A DNA stretch of 64,000 nt from Rhizomys pruinosus. Its lineage: Eukaryota > Chordata > Mammalia > Rodentia > Spalacidae. The position numbers were made by a program, and so were the translations under genes. Below, piece after piece: positions 12,701-23,137 of the stretch (positions are counted from its first letter, which is position 1; each line of letters starts with the position of its first letter). The notes under the pieces were generated by a model. The model was not told where the DNA came from, made no database searches, and worked only from the letters and a program-made list of their open reading frames with translations. The DNA lies in the NCBI GenBank assembly GCA_009823505.1, contig VZQC01005691.1, positions 2,607,140 through 2,671,139 of the forward strand, in the 5' to 3' direction.

Positions 12701-14713
12701 AAGCCTATGCAAAAGTGCATGGCTACTCCTACAGCAAACCTTCCGGCCATGTTCACATCTGAGGAATGCATGCATATGACTGACACATCCCAAGGGAAAC
12801 CTCTTCCAGTAACTGGAACCCCTGCACCTGCAGAGCAGGGCAGGTCTGGTGCATAAGTCCTCAAGGCCAAATGGCACCCTGCTCAAGTCTCTAAGAAATT
12901 AAGCCCCATTGCTTTGCAACTAAGAGTTCTATATTAGAAGTGAGCAATTATTTCCCAATCGAGTTTCATCCACAGGCAGCCGCACTGTCACTACTGAGTA
13001 CTTCCTACAACTTTCCTCAGATGAAAACATGTGAGCAGGAACCTGACTGTGTGGTTTACGGTCACTGCTGCACGTGCCCTTGAACACTTCCTCCTGGCCA
13101 GTGCTTCAAAAGCGTTTAGGAAATTTCAAAATTGGAGACTTGTGAGGGCTTCAGGGCCAGAACAACACTCCCAGACCCAGCTGAAGAGAACAAGACCGGG
13201 CACGGCTGGCCCACCACCCCCAGGACATGAAGTGGCATTTTGATTATTCTAAGATTGGCAACAGTGAGGGTCTTGATGGTTGGACTTACAAAGTCTGAGC
13301 ACAAAGCCACAAAGATCAGAGTCATCCTGTCCCCCCCAGAAATGTGGAAGTGCATGAGTTCTCTTTTCTCCACAGAATGCTCAAAGGAAAACCGAGAGCC
13401 ACCATGCTCCACACCAGCACAGCTTCTGCTTTCAGTCTCCTTGGAAGTCCTACCTGAAGTACCAGGCTAATCTTCCAGTTAGAAGTAAACGTGGCAAGGC
13501 CTGTTCTTCAAGCCTAACTGTGAACCAGCACCAGGAACAAGTACCTAACAGCCCCCAACACCACCGCAGGGCACAGAGGAAGCAACTAAGCTGAGAACTA
13601 TATGGTGCTCCAGAGAGCTCTACGTGTAGTTTCCAGGTCTTAAATACTGTTCCCATTACCCCAAAGGCTGTAGAAGGTAGTCTTCTCTAGAGCAAGTAGG
13701 TTCTCAGACTCTCTGGGCCCTGTGCCCCCCCCTCCACTATGTCCCTCCCTAGGAAGGCCTAGGTTCAGTTCTGCCCAAGAGCCCCCTGAAGCCCCCCAGG
13801 CAAGGGGAGGAGCTTGATCCCTTGGAGTAAATGCAAGTCAAGGACATGACAGAAGTAATGTTTGAGGTACTAGTTTGGGGGTCAGCTCATCTTGGGTTTA
13901 TAGCCTGGCTGTGTCAGGTATCATCATCATATTAACAAGGGAACTACAACTCTGGCCTTGGTTTTGTCAATGGTCACGTGGCTGTGCAGAGACCCAACAT
14001 GGGATAATGTTTCTTTATCTGCAAAGCTTCCAAAGGATGTGGACAGGGTAACAGAGGCTTCTTCCCAGTCATAGACCAGCCCTGTGCCTTTCCCGTTCCC
14101 CAGAGACACCCAGGATCTGTGGCATAGCAGGAAGGTAAGGCCAAGACACTGCCCTACATCCTCTCCACTGCAGGTGTGGCACCCCCACATGGTGAGGCTG
14201 GTGGGATGTCCCTGGCCTGGTCAGTACTAAACTCAGGAAGAAACAGTAAGTAGCAACTGAGAACACAAAGTCCATGTCCAAGGACCCATAGCCTAGGGCA
14301 GCCTCCCTCCCTCCCTCCCTCCTCCAGGCCTCTGCCTGGGTGCCTTGCCCATGCGTGCTGCCTGTCAGGCGAGGCTGACTCTACTAGGTGGAGCTGCTGC
14401 AACTGCTAGTGTTGATACAGGGGAATACAGTCTGTGCAGCCTTCCCAGCAGCAGTCACTAACCCTGCCAGTCAGAGTTCCTCTTAAGACCTAACTCTGAA
14501 CTCTGCGCATTGATGAGCGCTAGGGGGAGGAGCAAACAGAAGATTCACACACACTTAATGCCTAGAAGGGTGGCCAGTGAGGGCTGTCAGGCCCCTAAAA
14601 CAAGAAATAAAATGCTATCCCCAGGGGGCGGCAGGAAAATCAGCTTGGAAGCATCACCGCTGTGAAGTCAGTCAGGACACCAATTTCCTGCTGGAAGAAG
14701 ATGGCACTCAAGG

Positions 14714-15095
14714 AACAGGGTACTTATGGGACTCCTACGGCAGGGTAGGGAATCCTATGAACAGAGTATAAGGATTTAAATGAACAGGGTACTGAGACTC
14801 CTAAGGACAGGGTACTGGGAATCCTGGGGATCCTAAGGACAGAGTTCTGGGAATCCTATGGACAGGGTATTGGGAGTCCTACGGACAGGACACTGGGAAT
14901 CCTATGGACAGGACACTGGGAATCCTAAGGACAGGACACTGGGAATCCTATGGACAGGACACTGGGAATCCTAAGGACAGGACACTGGGAATCCTATGGC
15001 CAGGACACTGGGAATGCTATGGCAAGGGATAGACAGAGTAGGAGTCATATAGGCAGAGTACTGGGAATCATATGGACAAAGTACTAGGAATGGCT
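14714..15095. repeat. 23-bp minisatellite in Nfatc1 intron 3
   Basis: Repeats of a 23-bp unit, GGACAGGACACTGGGAATCC plus TAT or TAA, are cleanest at about 14790-15030 and degenerate on both sides (for example GAACAGGGTACT variants). Roughly 13-15 copies are visible. The unit length is not a multiple of three and no coding role is suggested. A B1 SINE follows on the right. Confidence 0.9.
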
Positions 15096-15116
15096 GTAAA
15101 GTACTTTTAGGGGGGT

Positions 15117-15242
15117 GTCTTTTCGAGACAGGGTCTCCCTGTAGCCCCGGCTGTCCTGGAACTTGCTCTGTAGACCAGGCTGGCCTTGAACTCACAAAGA
15201 TCCGCCTGCCTCTGCCTCCGGAGTGCTGGGATTAAAGGTGTG
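15117..15242 (-). mobile_element. B1 SINE (truncated), inverted
   Basis: The sequence reads TCTTTTCGAGACAGGGTCTC, then the CTGGCCTTGAACTCACAAAG block, then GAGTGCTGGGATTAAAGG, which is the reverse complement of B1 (7SL-derived). The element's left end (GCCGGGCGTGGTGG) is missing and replaced by a T-rich stretch. Confidence 0.92.
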
Positions 15243-17101
15243 TTTTTTTATTGTTGGAAGAGACCCAGCCATGGCGCTGTTTTGCAAAACGCCTTAGGTC
15301 TATCTAAGCATCTCCAAGGAGATGATGCGAATCTTCCTCAGTCCACAGTGTAGGAAGCTTCCTTTGTAGCAGGTACAATGCAGCCCTGCTAAGGGAAAGG
15401 GGAGCACAGTACCCGCCTGCGGCCACTGTATAGAACTGACCTCTTGACTCAGAGACCAGCCAGTTACCTTCGTAACCCGACCTGAGAGGCCCCTCCACCT
15501 CAGGCCCTCAGCCTGGGAAGACGGAACGTTTCCCACTCTTGGCCGTGATTTCCCACCTGCCCAGAGACTGCGGCCCCTGGATAGGAATTTCAGGCTGATG
15601 GCTGATGCCCTATCTTCAGCCTATGTCCACTTACAATTCATTTCACCACATCAGCTGTTCAAGTTGGCGGTCTAAGAACCGCTGTCCAACCCACTGGTCA
15701 CCCGAACGAAATGCAGGCCTGCTTTGGCCTGTATGTGAGCAAAAAAAAAAAAAATGATGGCCAGGAATTCTGTAATAATGGTAATGAAGAATTTGATTTA
15801 TTGCCTACTACAGCCTACTTTCATAAGCAAAATGACATCAGCTCCCAGAGCCAATCACAGACCCCTAATTCCGAGCCATTGCACCCTGTTGCCCCACCCA
15901 GCATCAAGCACCTGGGCCACGTTGTCTGCTTCTCCTTGGGGCGGAGTCAGAGAAATCCCAACTCCCATCCATGTGGTGCTCTGAGGGGTGCTAGCTGAGA
16001 ACTAGCCCCCAATTCAAACTGGATCTTCCTACATCACTGCATATACAGCAGGATGCACTTTGAAAGGTCCCCCTTCCCGCGGGCACCACTTCACTTGCCC
16101 TCCTACGCTCTAGAGAAGACTAGGGACCTACCTCCTGGACTCTGGCTTGGAACCAATCTTCAGTCGTCATGAGCCCAATGAGCCCCACTAGAGCCCAGGG
16201 ACATGGATGTTCTTGGCAGATATCAGACAGGCCAGCCTGACCACCAGAGCCCTGAGGTGGGCTCCTCAACCTGGGGACCCAAAGCCTAACAGGAGCCAGG
16301 ACTGTCTTCCACCGACAACGTGCCTTCCTTCTCCTACCACGCTACTGGACTCAAAGAACAGCTATCCAAAATGAAAATTCCCTATGAGAGCAGCGGGGCA
16401 TGTTTGGAGAAAGATAAGACCTGGATTTACTGTGACCTATCTACAGGCTTATTTAATCTTATTCCCACTTAGGGAATAAACTCTAAGCTACTCAGATAAC
16501 CTCAAAATGCAAGAGGACTTGTTAGACCTTTTGAAGCTAACACTTGTGCGTATCATCAAAGCTACTGCTATCATCAAGGCCTCCAACATCACAGGCAAAA
16601 TCTGAAAGAAAAAAGGCCTGACACACACTGATTTGAGCATAGTACATGTTTCTCATCAGCTGAGCCAAGCTGGCTCTGAGTAAAAGTTGTTAGTTAAGAC
16701 TGACCCATCCCTTGGGAAGTCTACTCTTCAAAAAGCAATGGTTCATGCATAGACACTAACTCAACAAACATGCCACTGATGTTGGAGAGACAATGAAAAT
16801 GCTTCCACTATCCCCAAGGCAGTTCCCTTTTATCTGAATTCCTCATGTAACTTCGCCTTTTTGCAGGCAAATCCAGAGATCGTTCTGGGAGAGGGTAATG
16901 AAAGACATTATTAACACACTTCCTACGAGTCTGTTCAAGAAGGGGAAAAAAAAAAAAAAAAAAGCTAGCTCACAGAGCTGACCCATGCTCTGAATGCTCT
17001 GACAGCCCGGGCGCTCCATGAAGTTCGACTCAGGATGAAACAGATGAACAGACTGTCATTCAGACTTTACTTCCTTTAGTTTAATCCAAATTCCCTAGAA
17101 G

Positions 17102-17430
17102 AGGCTGGAGTGATGGCTCTTTGCTACAGTGCCTGCTGCGCAAGCATGAGGAGCTGAGCTGGGCTCCCCAACATACAGTTAAAATCTGGGTGCTGTGGTA
17201 TGTGTCTCTAACCCCAGCACTGCGGGACAGGGGAAGTGGGTGGATCCCCGAAGCTCATTTGCTGGGCAGCCCAGCTAAATCAGTGAGCTTCAGATTCAGT
17301 GAGAGATCCTGACTCAAGAAATGAGGTGGACAGCTACTGAGGAAGATACCCAAAGCTGACCTCCAGCCTTCACATGCACACACATGCACACATACATGCA
17401 TGCACACACATGCACACATACACGCATGCA
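17102..17430 (+). mobile_element. B4-like composite SINE with CA-rich tail (tentative)
   Basis: It begins with GGCTGGAGTGATGGCTCT and has a central block (TGGTATGTGTCTCTAACCCC, then AGTGAGAGATCCTGACTCAA) typical of a rodent tRNA-headed, B1-containing SINE. It ends in a variable ACATGCACAC tail. This is the same type as 9010-9312, in the other orientation. Confidence 0.6.
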
Positions 17431-17886
17431 CATATGTGCCAGCATCTGAACACCACGTTCAGGAACCATCTCTCAATGCAGGCGCTCTGATGTGTGTGCT
17501 TCCCTAGCCAGAGACAGGTGCCGGCACTCCCCTCCGTTCCAGGCGCAGCCCTACTTGTGGTCAGTATCAATAAAAAGGGGGGGATCTGTGTGTGTAGAAG
17601 GCGTTTGCCATTGTTATTACTGCCTCGGAGGCTCAAGCAAGTCCTGACTTCGGTGCTTGTTTCCCAAAACTTGAGTAACATTCAGTTAAACCCTAAGTCT
17701 AAAACCATGAAATTCTCTCACATATTCTTTTAGCTTCACAAGTATAATTTCTTCAATTGCACCAAGAAATTGGTGTCATTCTTTGAGCTGATCTCAGAAA
17801 AGGGTGGATACCAGAAAAATGGACAAAAAGGTTCCCCAGAGTGAAGTGGTCCCAGAACAAGGTGAGTCCCTTAAGAAGTGCACTCC

Positions 17887-18154
17887 AGGGGCTGGAGAGA
17901 TGGCCTAGCGGTTAAGAGCGCCGACGCTCTTGCAGAGGACCGGGGTTCGAACCCCAGCACCCACATGGCGGCTAAGAACCGTCTGTAACTCCAATTCCAG
18001 GAGAACTCCAGTTCCAGGGGAATCTGACACCCTCTTCTGACCTCCACAGCATTGCACGACACAGGTGCACAAACCTACATGCAGACAGTACATTCATACA
18101 CATTAAATAAATAAATAAATAAATAAATAATTAATTAATTAAAAAAAAAAAAAA
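17887..18154 (+). mobile_element. B2/B3-like SINE with 14-bp target duplication
   Basis: The tRNA-derived head GGGGCTGGAGAGATGGCCTA carries an A box (GGCCTAGCGGTTAAGAGC) and a near-perfect B box (GGTTCGAACCC). The body ACTCCAGTTCCAGGGGAATC leads to a TAAATAAA plus poly(A) tail. The duplication AAGAAGTGCACTCC flanks it at 17873-17886 and 18155-18168 without mismatch, so insertion was recent. Confidence 0.95.
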
Positions 18155-20799
18155 AAGAAGTGCACTCCGCTAAAAAGTCCCTTCAGTACTGGGACACAGC
18201 TGAAAGGTCCGGCAAGGCATTGTGTCAGGATAGGGATAGATTCACAGCGTGGGTATTTCTTAGCTTAAATCTCAGGGACAAGTGTGAATTCCGCCTTTAA
18301 GGGCACCACTGAGTCCCTGCTGCCTGGTACTTTGCCCGCTGAAGGGCTCTGCGGGGAGGAAGTCTGGGTCAATCAGTCTATAATTCATCCCCACTGTTGC
18401 TTCCAGCGGCCAGAGCGGCCATTAGTGAGCCTATGGAACCATCAGAAGGGACCAGGAAACATATTTTGAGGTGAACCAGAACAGTGGAAAAGGTGAACCT
18501 CGATGCCCCCGGATGGGGTGGTGTTTGTTTGCACTAGCTCACAGGAATGTCACGGCATCACAGCTACCCCGGGGGCTCTGTGACCATGAGATAAAGACCA
18601 CGGGATCACGAGCCGCTAGGTCCCTGCCAATGCTCCCAAGCAAAGGAAAAAAACAGCAACTGCTTTCTTTCCAGGGCCTACCACAGGCAGCCTGGGACCA
18701 GCAGAGACCCAGCGTGTGCACCAGAAACACAAACTTCCCCAGGACGCTGCTGCAAAGAGCCCAGGACAAAATTGGGGAATGGATTTCCCATGGAAAGGGA
18801 TCTTGCTATTTCACTGGGACATTAAGACAGGCAGTCGGGGGTCGAATTGTGTCCCTCAGACTTCCAACATGGAGTCCTAGCTCCCGGCACCTCAGAGGGT
18901 GACTGATCTGCAGAAAGGACCTCTAAAGTTGGTATCATTTGATAGAGAGCCCAGATCCAACAGGTCTGGGGTCCGTATACAGGAGGACAGACATCTGGAC
19001 AGAGGTACTATGTAGAGCCTGGTGAAAGACCACCATTGTATGCAAGCCGAGGAAAGGGAGTCAGGAGGAGCAGTGTGGCCACACACACACCTTCATCCAA
19101 GGCTTCCAGCGCCTGAGCTGGGAAAGAACATTTGCCTGAAAGATACCATCTGCAATTCCTGTCCCTGCAGCCCCAGCACATGCAGAGTTATCTGGATCTT
19201 AACTTAAAAAAAAAAAATTATGGCCTCAGTTATATTTTATGACATGTCTCTTCTCTTGATCTCAAGAGTTTAAGTCTGTTATGAGTGACAATGACCCTCA
19301 CTGTCCCTGAAATGCAAATCACAAAGTGTAATGCTAGGACTATGAGCTTGATTGGGTCAGTGTTGAAATATTCTTGGTTTTGCTAAATGAAAGCCATAAT
19401 AATAGCACAGCTGACATACACAGTTCTTTATGGATTTTTAGGTTCCCAAATTTGAGCTAAATGACACACTGGGACACAGCTTAAACTGCCAGCCCTTTCA
19501 GCCTCCCAAGACAGACAGAGGGACACAGGAAAGAAAGACAAAGGCCTGCATGCAGCAAGGACAGGCAGTACCTCTGTTCCACTGCTCATACCCTGTGCCC
19601 AAGACAGGTCCATCCTGTTCAGGAAATAACCCGCCTCCCTTTGCTATAATTTAGAGAAAGGTCCAGCAGAGCCAAGAACAGCTTGCTGACCCGCTCCCTG
19701 AGTAGCTCAAGCTAGACACAGCCACAGGGCAGGAGAACCCCAGAAAAGCTAATGAATTCTGGAACCAGTGGCCTTCTAGAGTCACTGGCCACATCTAGAA
19801 CACAGGCTGCTAAACTAGCTGGTCATGCCCCAGTCGAGCCTGCCTCTGCCCTGAGGAGGAGGAAATAGGAAAAAGTAAAAATAAAAATATTTTTAAAAGA
19901 GAGAGAAATGGAAGGGCTTTGCCACTCTAAGCTACATAAAGGTCCCTGGGCATCCCAGGGGCTTCGGCCTGTACAGACAGCCCCCGCTCTGAGGTCACAC
20001 ATGTTCTCAAAGGTCTGAGCAGATATTTTAATGCCTCAGATGAAAATCTTGGAGCAGAAAGCAGCCTGCCAGGGGTCATGAGTTACCCACCTGTAAGGAA
20101 AGCTATTTAGTTAAAAATAAAGGCAGTGGGATGGTTAAATGGGTCCTGTGTGAAGCACAAGAAGCCCTACATCCCGTTAAGAAGAAAACCCAACAACCGA
20201 AGACTGGAGCACTGTATCGCATTCTAGCTCCCTGTTACCAGACTGCCAGCGAGCACATGCTGGTCTCCTGGGAGGAGGAGGCTGTGCTGTTCATGGAACA
20301 CCCTCGAGCTGCCTGCTCTGGGGGACTGTGGAGCAGAGAGCCCATCTGCACCCTATGCAGTGATAGCAATTAAGGCAGAGAAAGGAAGTGGGTGAGCAGC
20401 AGGCAAAACACACACAGGAGAGTGGCTGCCGCTCTTGGCTTATTAAAAACACAGTTGTGCATGTGTGATGAACCTGACCGTGGGCAGAACTACGCACGTC
20501 TCCGGAACTCGTGCATTGCAACCCCAATTTGGGCCCCTGGGAATATGACCTCTAAAGAAATAAGGTCTTTGCAAAGACACACTTAGGGCGGTCCTGATCC
20601 AGCATGAAGTGGTTTTAGGAAGAGAACTGGGAGAGAGAGACAGGCATGCAGTTAACTGCTACCATAAGAGAGCAAGGGAACAGAGACAATACCTCAAGTC
20701 CCAGCATGCCACCAGCTCCAGGGAGAAGCCAGGGAGGTACACCTCTCCACCTCAGCTCTTCCCTGCTGTATGCCCCCAATTTGTTCCAAGGCTGCTTAC

Positions 20800-21898
20800 C
20801 TCATATATGATGTAGGAGACAGCGACTTGGGCTTTACCCACTGGTAAGGGGCCTGCGGGACCGACAGGTACTGCTCACAGAAAGCACCCTTCCGAAGGTG
20901 CTGGAAGGAGAACTCCTCGGGTGGGAAGTCGGAGGTGGGTGGAGTGGTGCCCAGGTCCTCCCCAGCAGGTTCCACCTTGAGAGCCACCGAGGGTGCGTGC
21001 TCCAGGGCTGTCTTGCGTGACTTGATGGGGACACCGTCACCTAGGTCCAGGCTGCTGTCGGTGGTCAGCGCGTTGATGGCTGCCACAATGGCGGAGCTGG
21101 TATACTGGGTGGTGTTGCCGAGCCAGGTGTCCTCGGTCACACTGACCCGGGGGGAGCCGTGAGGGGATGGCGTGGGTGAATGATGGGGTGAGCAGGAAGG
21201 CTGCCGGCCATTGAGGCTGTACTTGCGCTTATTGCAGGGGGACGTGGGCCGGGAGCTACGGGCCCCCAGCCAGCTCTCCTCTGTGACGCTCGCGCGGGGA
21301 GAGGCAGACGGGGAGTGCCTTGGGGAGCCCAGTAAGTGGCAGGCACCCAGGCCTCGGGGAAAGCCCTCCTCGGGGTCCGTGGTCTTGGGGGACACACAGG
21401 GTGACTGCCATGGGGAAGTCTGGGGGGATGCATACGGGTATGAGTAATTCGACTCGTAGGAGGAGGCCTCGGAGTTGCAACTCCTGGAGGACAAGCTGCT
21501 GGCTGGACTCAGGCAGGAGGGGTCTCTGTAGGCCTCCAGGCTGGGCAGGTGCAGGGTGGCTGTGGATGGTGACCGCTTGCAACTAGGAAGCACATCTTCC
21601 ACCTCCACGTCATGGAAAAACTGGCTGTTGTGGTGCAGGCCCAGGTAGGAGGTAATCTCTATTCGAGGGCTCTCCAGAGCGGGGGCCCCATTGGGCCGGG
21701 TGTTGCCAGAGGACAGAAAGTACCCGGAGGGACCAGTGTCCACAGCTCCGCCATAACTCGGGGGGTGATTTGCTGAAGGAACAGCTGAGATGCCCGGGGT
21801 GGACGTCTGGAGGTCATGGCACGGTGCCGGTAAGGAAGCGTGTGCTGTGGGGAGGGGCAGAGCTGAGCTGATGCTGGGGGATGCATAACTGTAGTGTT
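20800..21898 (-). CDS. Nfatc1: Nfatc1 coding exon 3: NFAT-homology (calcineurin-regulated) domain
   Basis: This 1099-nt exon supplies the regulatory half of NFATc1, the cytoplasmic factor that enters the nucleus when calcineurin dephosphorylates it. The order along the protein is: EHYSYASPS start after acceptor TTCCAG|AA; calcineurin docking motif PRIEIT (PxIxIT; 21651-21668, about residue 120 of the alpha form); serine-rich region (about 21441-21515); SP repeats 1, 2 and 3 (21384-21428, 21264-21326, 21117-21191), the last two ending TEESWLG and TEDTWLG; basic nuclear-localisation core NKRKYSLNG between SP2 and SP3; second docking motif LSVP (LxVP; 20856-20867); and SLSPTSYM at the end. The donor is ATGAG|GTAAGC. 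Two bases complete the codon begun in exon 1 or 2, and two bases are carried to exon 4. No frameshift is seen. A B3-like SINE sits 55 bp upstream of its acceptor. Confidence 0.98.
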
Positions 21899-21952
21899 CT
21901 GGAAGGAGAGAGAGAAGACAACATGAAGCCAGTGATCAAGAAGCACCTACTC

Positions 21953-22216
21953 GGGGCTGGAGAGATGGCCTAGCGGTTAAGAGCGCCGACCGCTCTTACA
22001 GAGGACCCGGATTCAATCCCCAGCACCCACATGGCGGCCTAGAACTGTCTGAAACTCCAATTCCAGGAGAACTCCAGCTCCAGGGGAATCCGACGCCCAC
22101 TTCTGACCTCCGTGGCATTGCATGACATGGGTGCACAGACTTGCATGCAGACAGTACATTCGTACACATACAGAAATAAATAAAAAATTAATAAAAAAAA
22201 AATTAAAAAAAAAAAA
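21953..22216 (+). mobile_element. B2/B3-like SINE 55 bp upstream of the exon 3 splice acceptor
   Basis: The element has the head GGGGCTGGAGAGATGGCCTA, body, and long A-rich tail of this family. The 15-bp target duplication AAGAAGCACCTACTC flanks it perfectly (21938-21952 and 22217-22231). It is antisense to Nfatc1. Its 5' edge leaves only about 54 bp of original intron before the acceptor, including the pyrimidine tract CTTCTCTCTCTCCTTCCAG read on the minus strand. Confidence 0.95.
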
Positions 22217-22696
22217 AAGAAGCACCTACTCAGGAGGGCATGGACCCAAGACCTGGCTTCATCCCCTGAAGACCTCAGGCTGCAGCCCATAGCCTCGTGG
22301 CCTCCAGACCCAGGAGTAATCTCCAAAAATGTCCTGAGGTAGGCTGCTCCAAGGCCCCCTGCTTGATTCGCTGAGTCCAAGTCTCCTTCCATATCAGTAC
22401 CACTTTATTCTACCAGATGTCCCTCCCCAAGAGCTACCCAGCTGCCCTCTATGCCTTCTGCTCTGGACCCAAACTGCATGCTCCAGCAACTGTTGTGACC
22501 CAATACTTCAGTTGCCTTCTTCCTGTTTAATTTTTCTCTTCCTCTGGCACATATCACAAGCTATAATTCAGTTTTATTTATCCATCTCTCAGGCTAGTAG
22601 AAACCAGGTTCTAGGTTGGCAAGAATTATACCTGCCTTAGTTTGGGTCATGGTTTTCTGCAGAGCTGAGGACTCTGCCTGGTACATAAAAAGGTAT

Positions 22697-22800
22697 TCAC
22701 TTTAGCCAGGACAGTAGTGAAGATCTGTAATTCCAGTACTTCAGAGGCTAAGCAAGGCAGGGGGATTTTGAGTTTTAGGCCAATTTTAGGCCAGTTTTAG
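22697..22800 (+). repeat. Degenerate B1-like remnant (weak)
   Basis: AGCCAGGACAGTAGTGAAGA followed by CTGTAATTCCAGTACTTCAG and AGGCTAAGCAAGGCAGGGGG looks like a decayed B1 left arm. It ends in short GGCCAATTTTA duplications. This is only a resemblance; a consensus alignment would decide. Confidence 0.4.
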
Positions 22801-23015
22801 GCTGTGATATAAAATGAATACATTTTATATCACAGGTGGACAGACTGGTGAATGATTGGATGGATGGATGATGGATAGATGGATAGATGGTGGCTAGATG
22901 GATGAATGGTACCTGAATAGACAATAAAGGGAGGGAGGAAGAGAGACAGATGGGTAGGCAGAGGTAGGTAAGTGCTTTAGATATAGGGACCCAGGCATTT
23001 AGTGAGTAAATCACT

Positions 23016-23137
23016 GCTGGGCATGGTGGCGGACCTCTGTGAGTTCGAGGCCAGCCTGGTATTCATAGTAAGTTCTAGGCTAGCTGGGGCTACAGAGAGA
23101 CCCTGTCTCAAAAGAACCAAAAAAAAAAAAAAAAAAA
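23016..23137 (+). mobile_element. B1 SINE with internal deletion
   Basis: It starts GCTGGGCATGGTGGCGGACC, skips the usual CTTTAATCCCAGCACT segment, and continues GAGTTCGAGGCCAGCCTGGT to a poly(A) tail. It belongs to the 7SL-derived B1 family. Confidence 0.88.

Larger units (their letters stand above)
4807..20799 (-). other. Nfatc1: Nfatc1 intron 3 (about 16 kb)
   Basis: The intron runs from donor ATGAG|GTAAGC (20800/20799) to acceptor GCAG (4807). I find no further conserved exon in it; open frames are short, lack paired splice signals and show no family resemblance. Contents recognised are a B4-like SINE (about 9010-9312), a purine-rich tract (9683-9792), a 23-bp minisatellite (14714-15095), a B1 (15117-15242), another B4-like SINE (17102-17430) and a young B3-like SINE (17887-18154). 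The remaining several-kb stretches show nothing I can name. Confidence 0.85.

Noticed and set aside
17900..17960. tRNA gene resemblance at SINE heads
   Set aside because: A and B boxes are those of tRNA-derived SINEs; no complete cloverleaf with acceptor stem follows.
18062..18093. Recurrent short peptide MYCLHVGLCT... frames on several SINE copies
   Set aside because: The same translated SINE antisense strand recurs at about 17905, 26962, 47351 and 61818. It reflects repeat copies and not a gene family.
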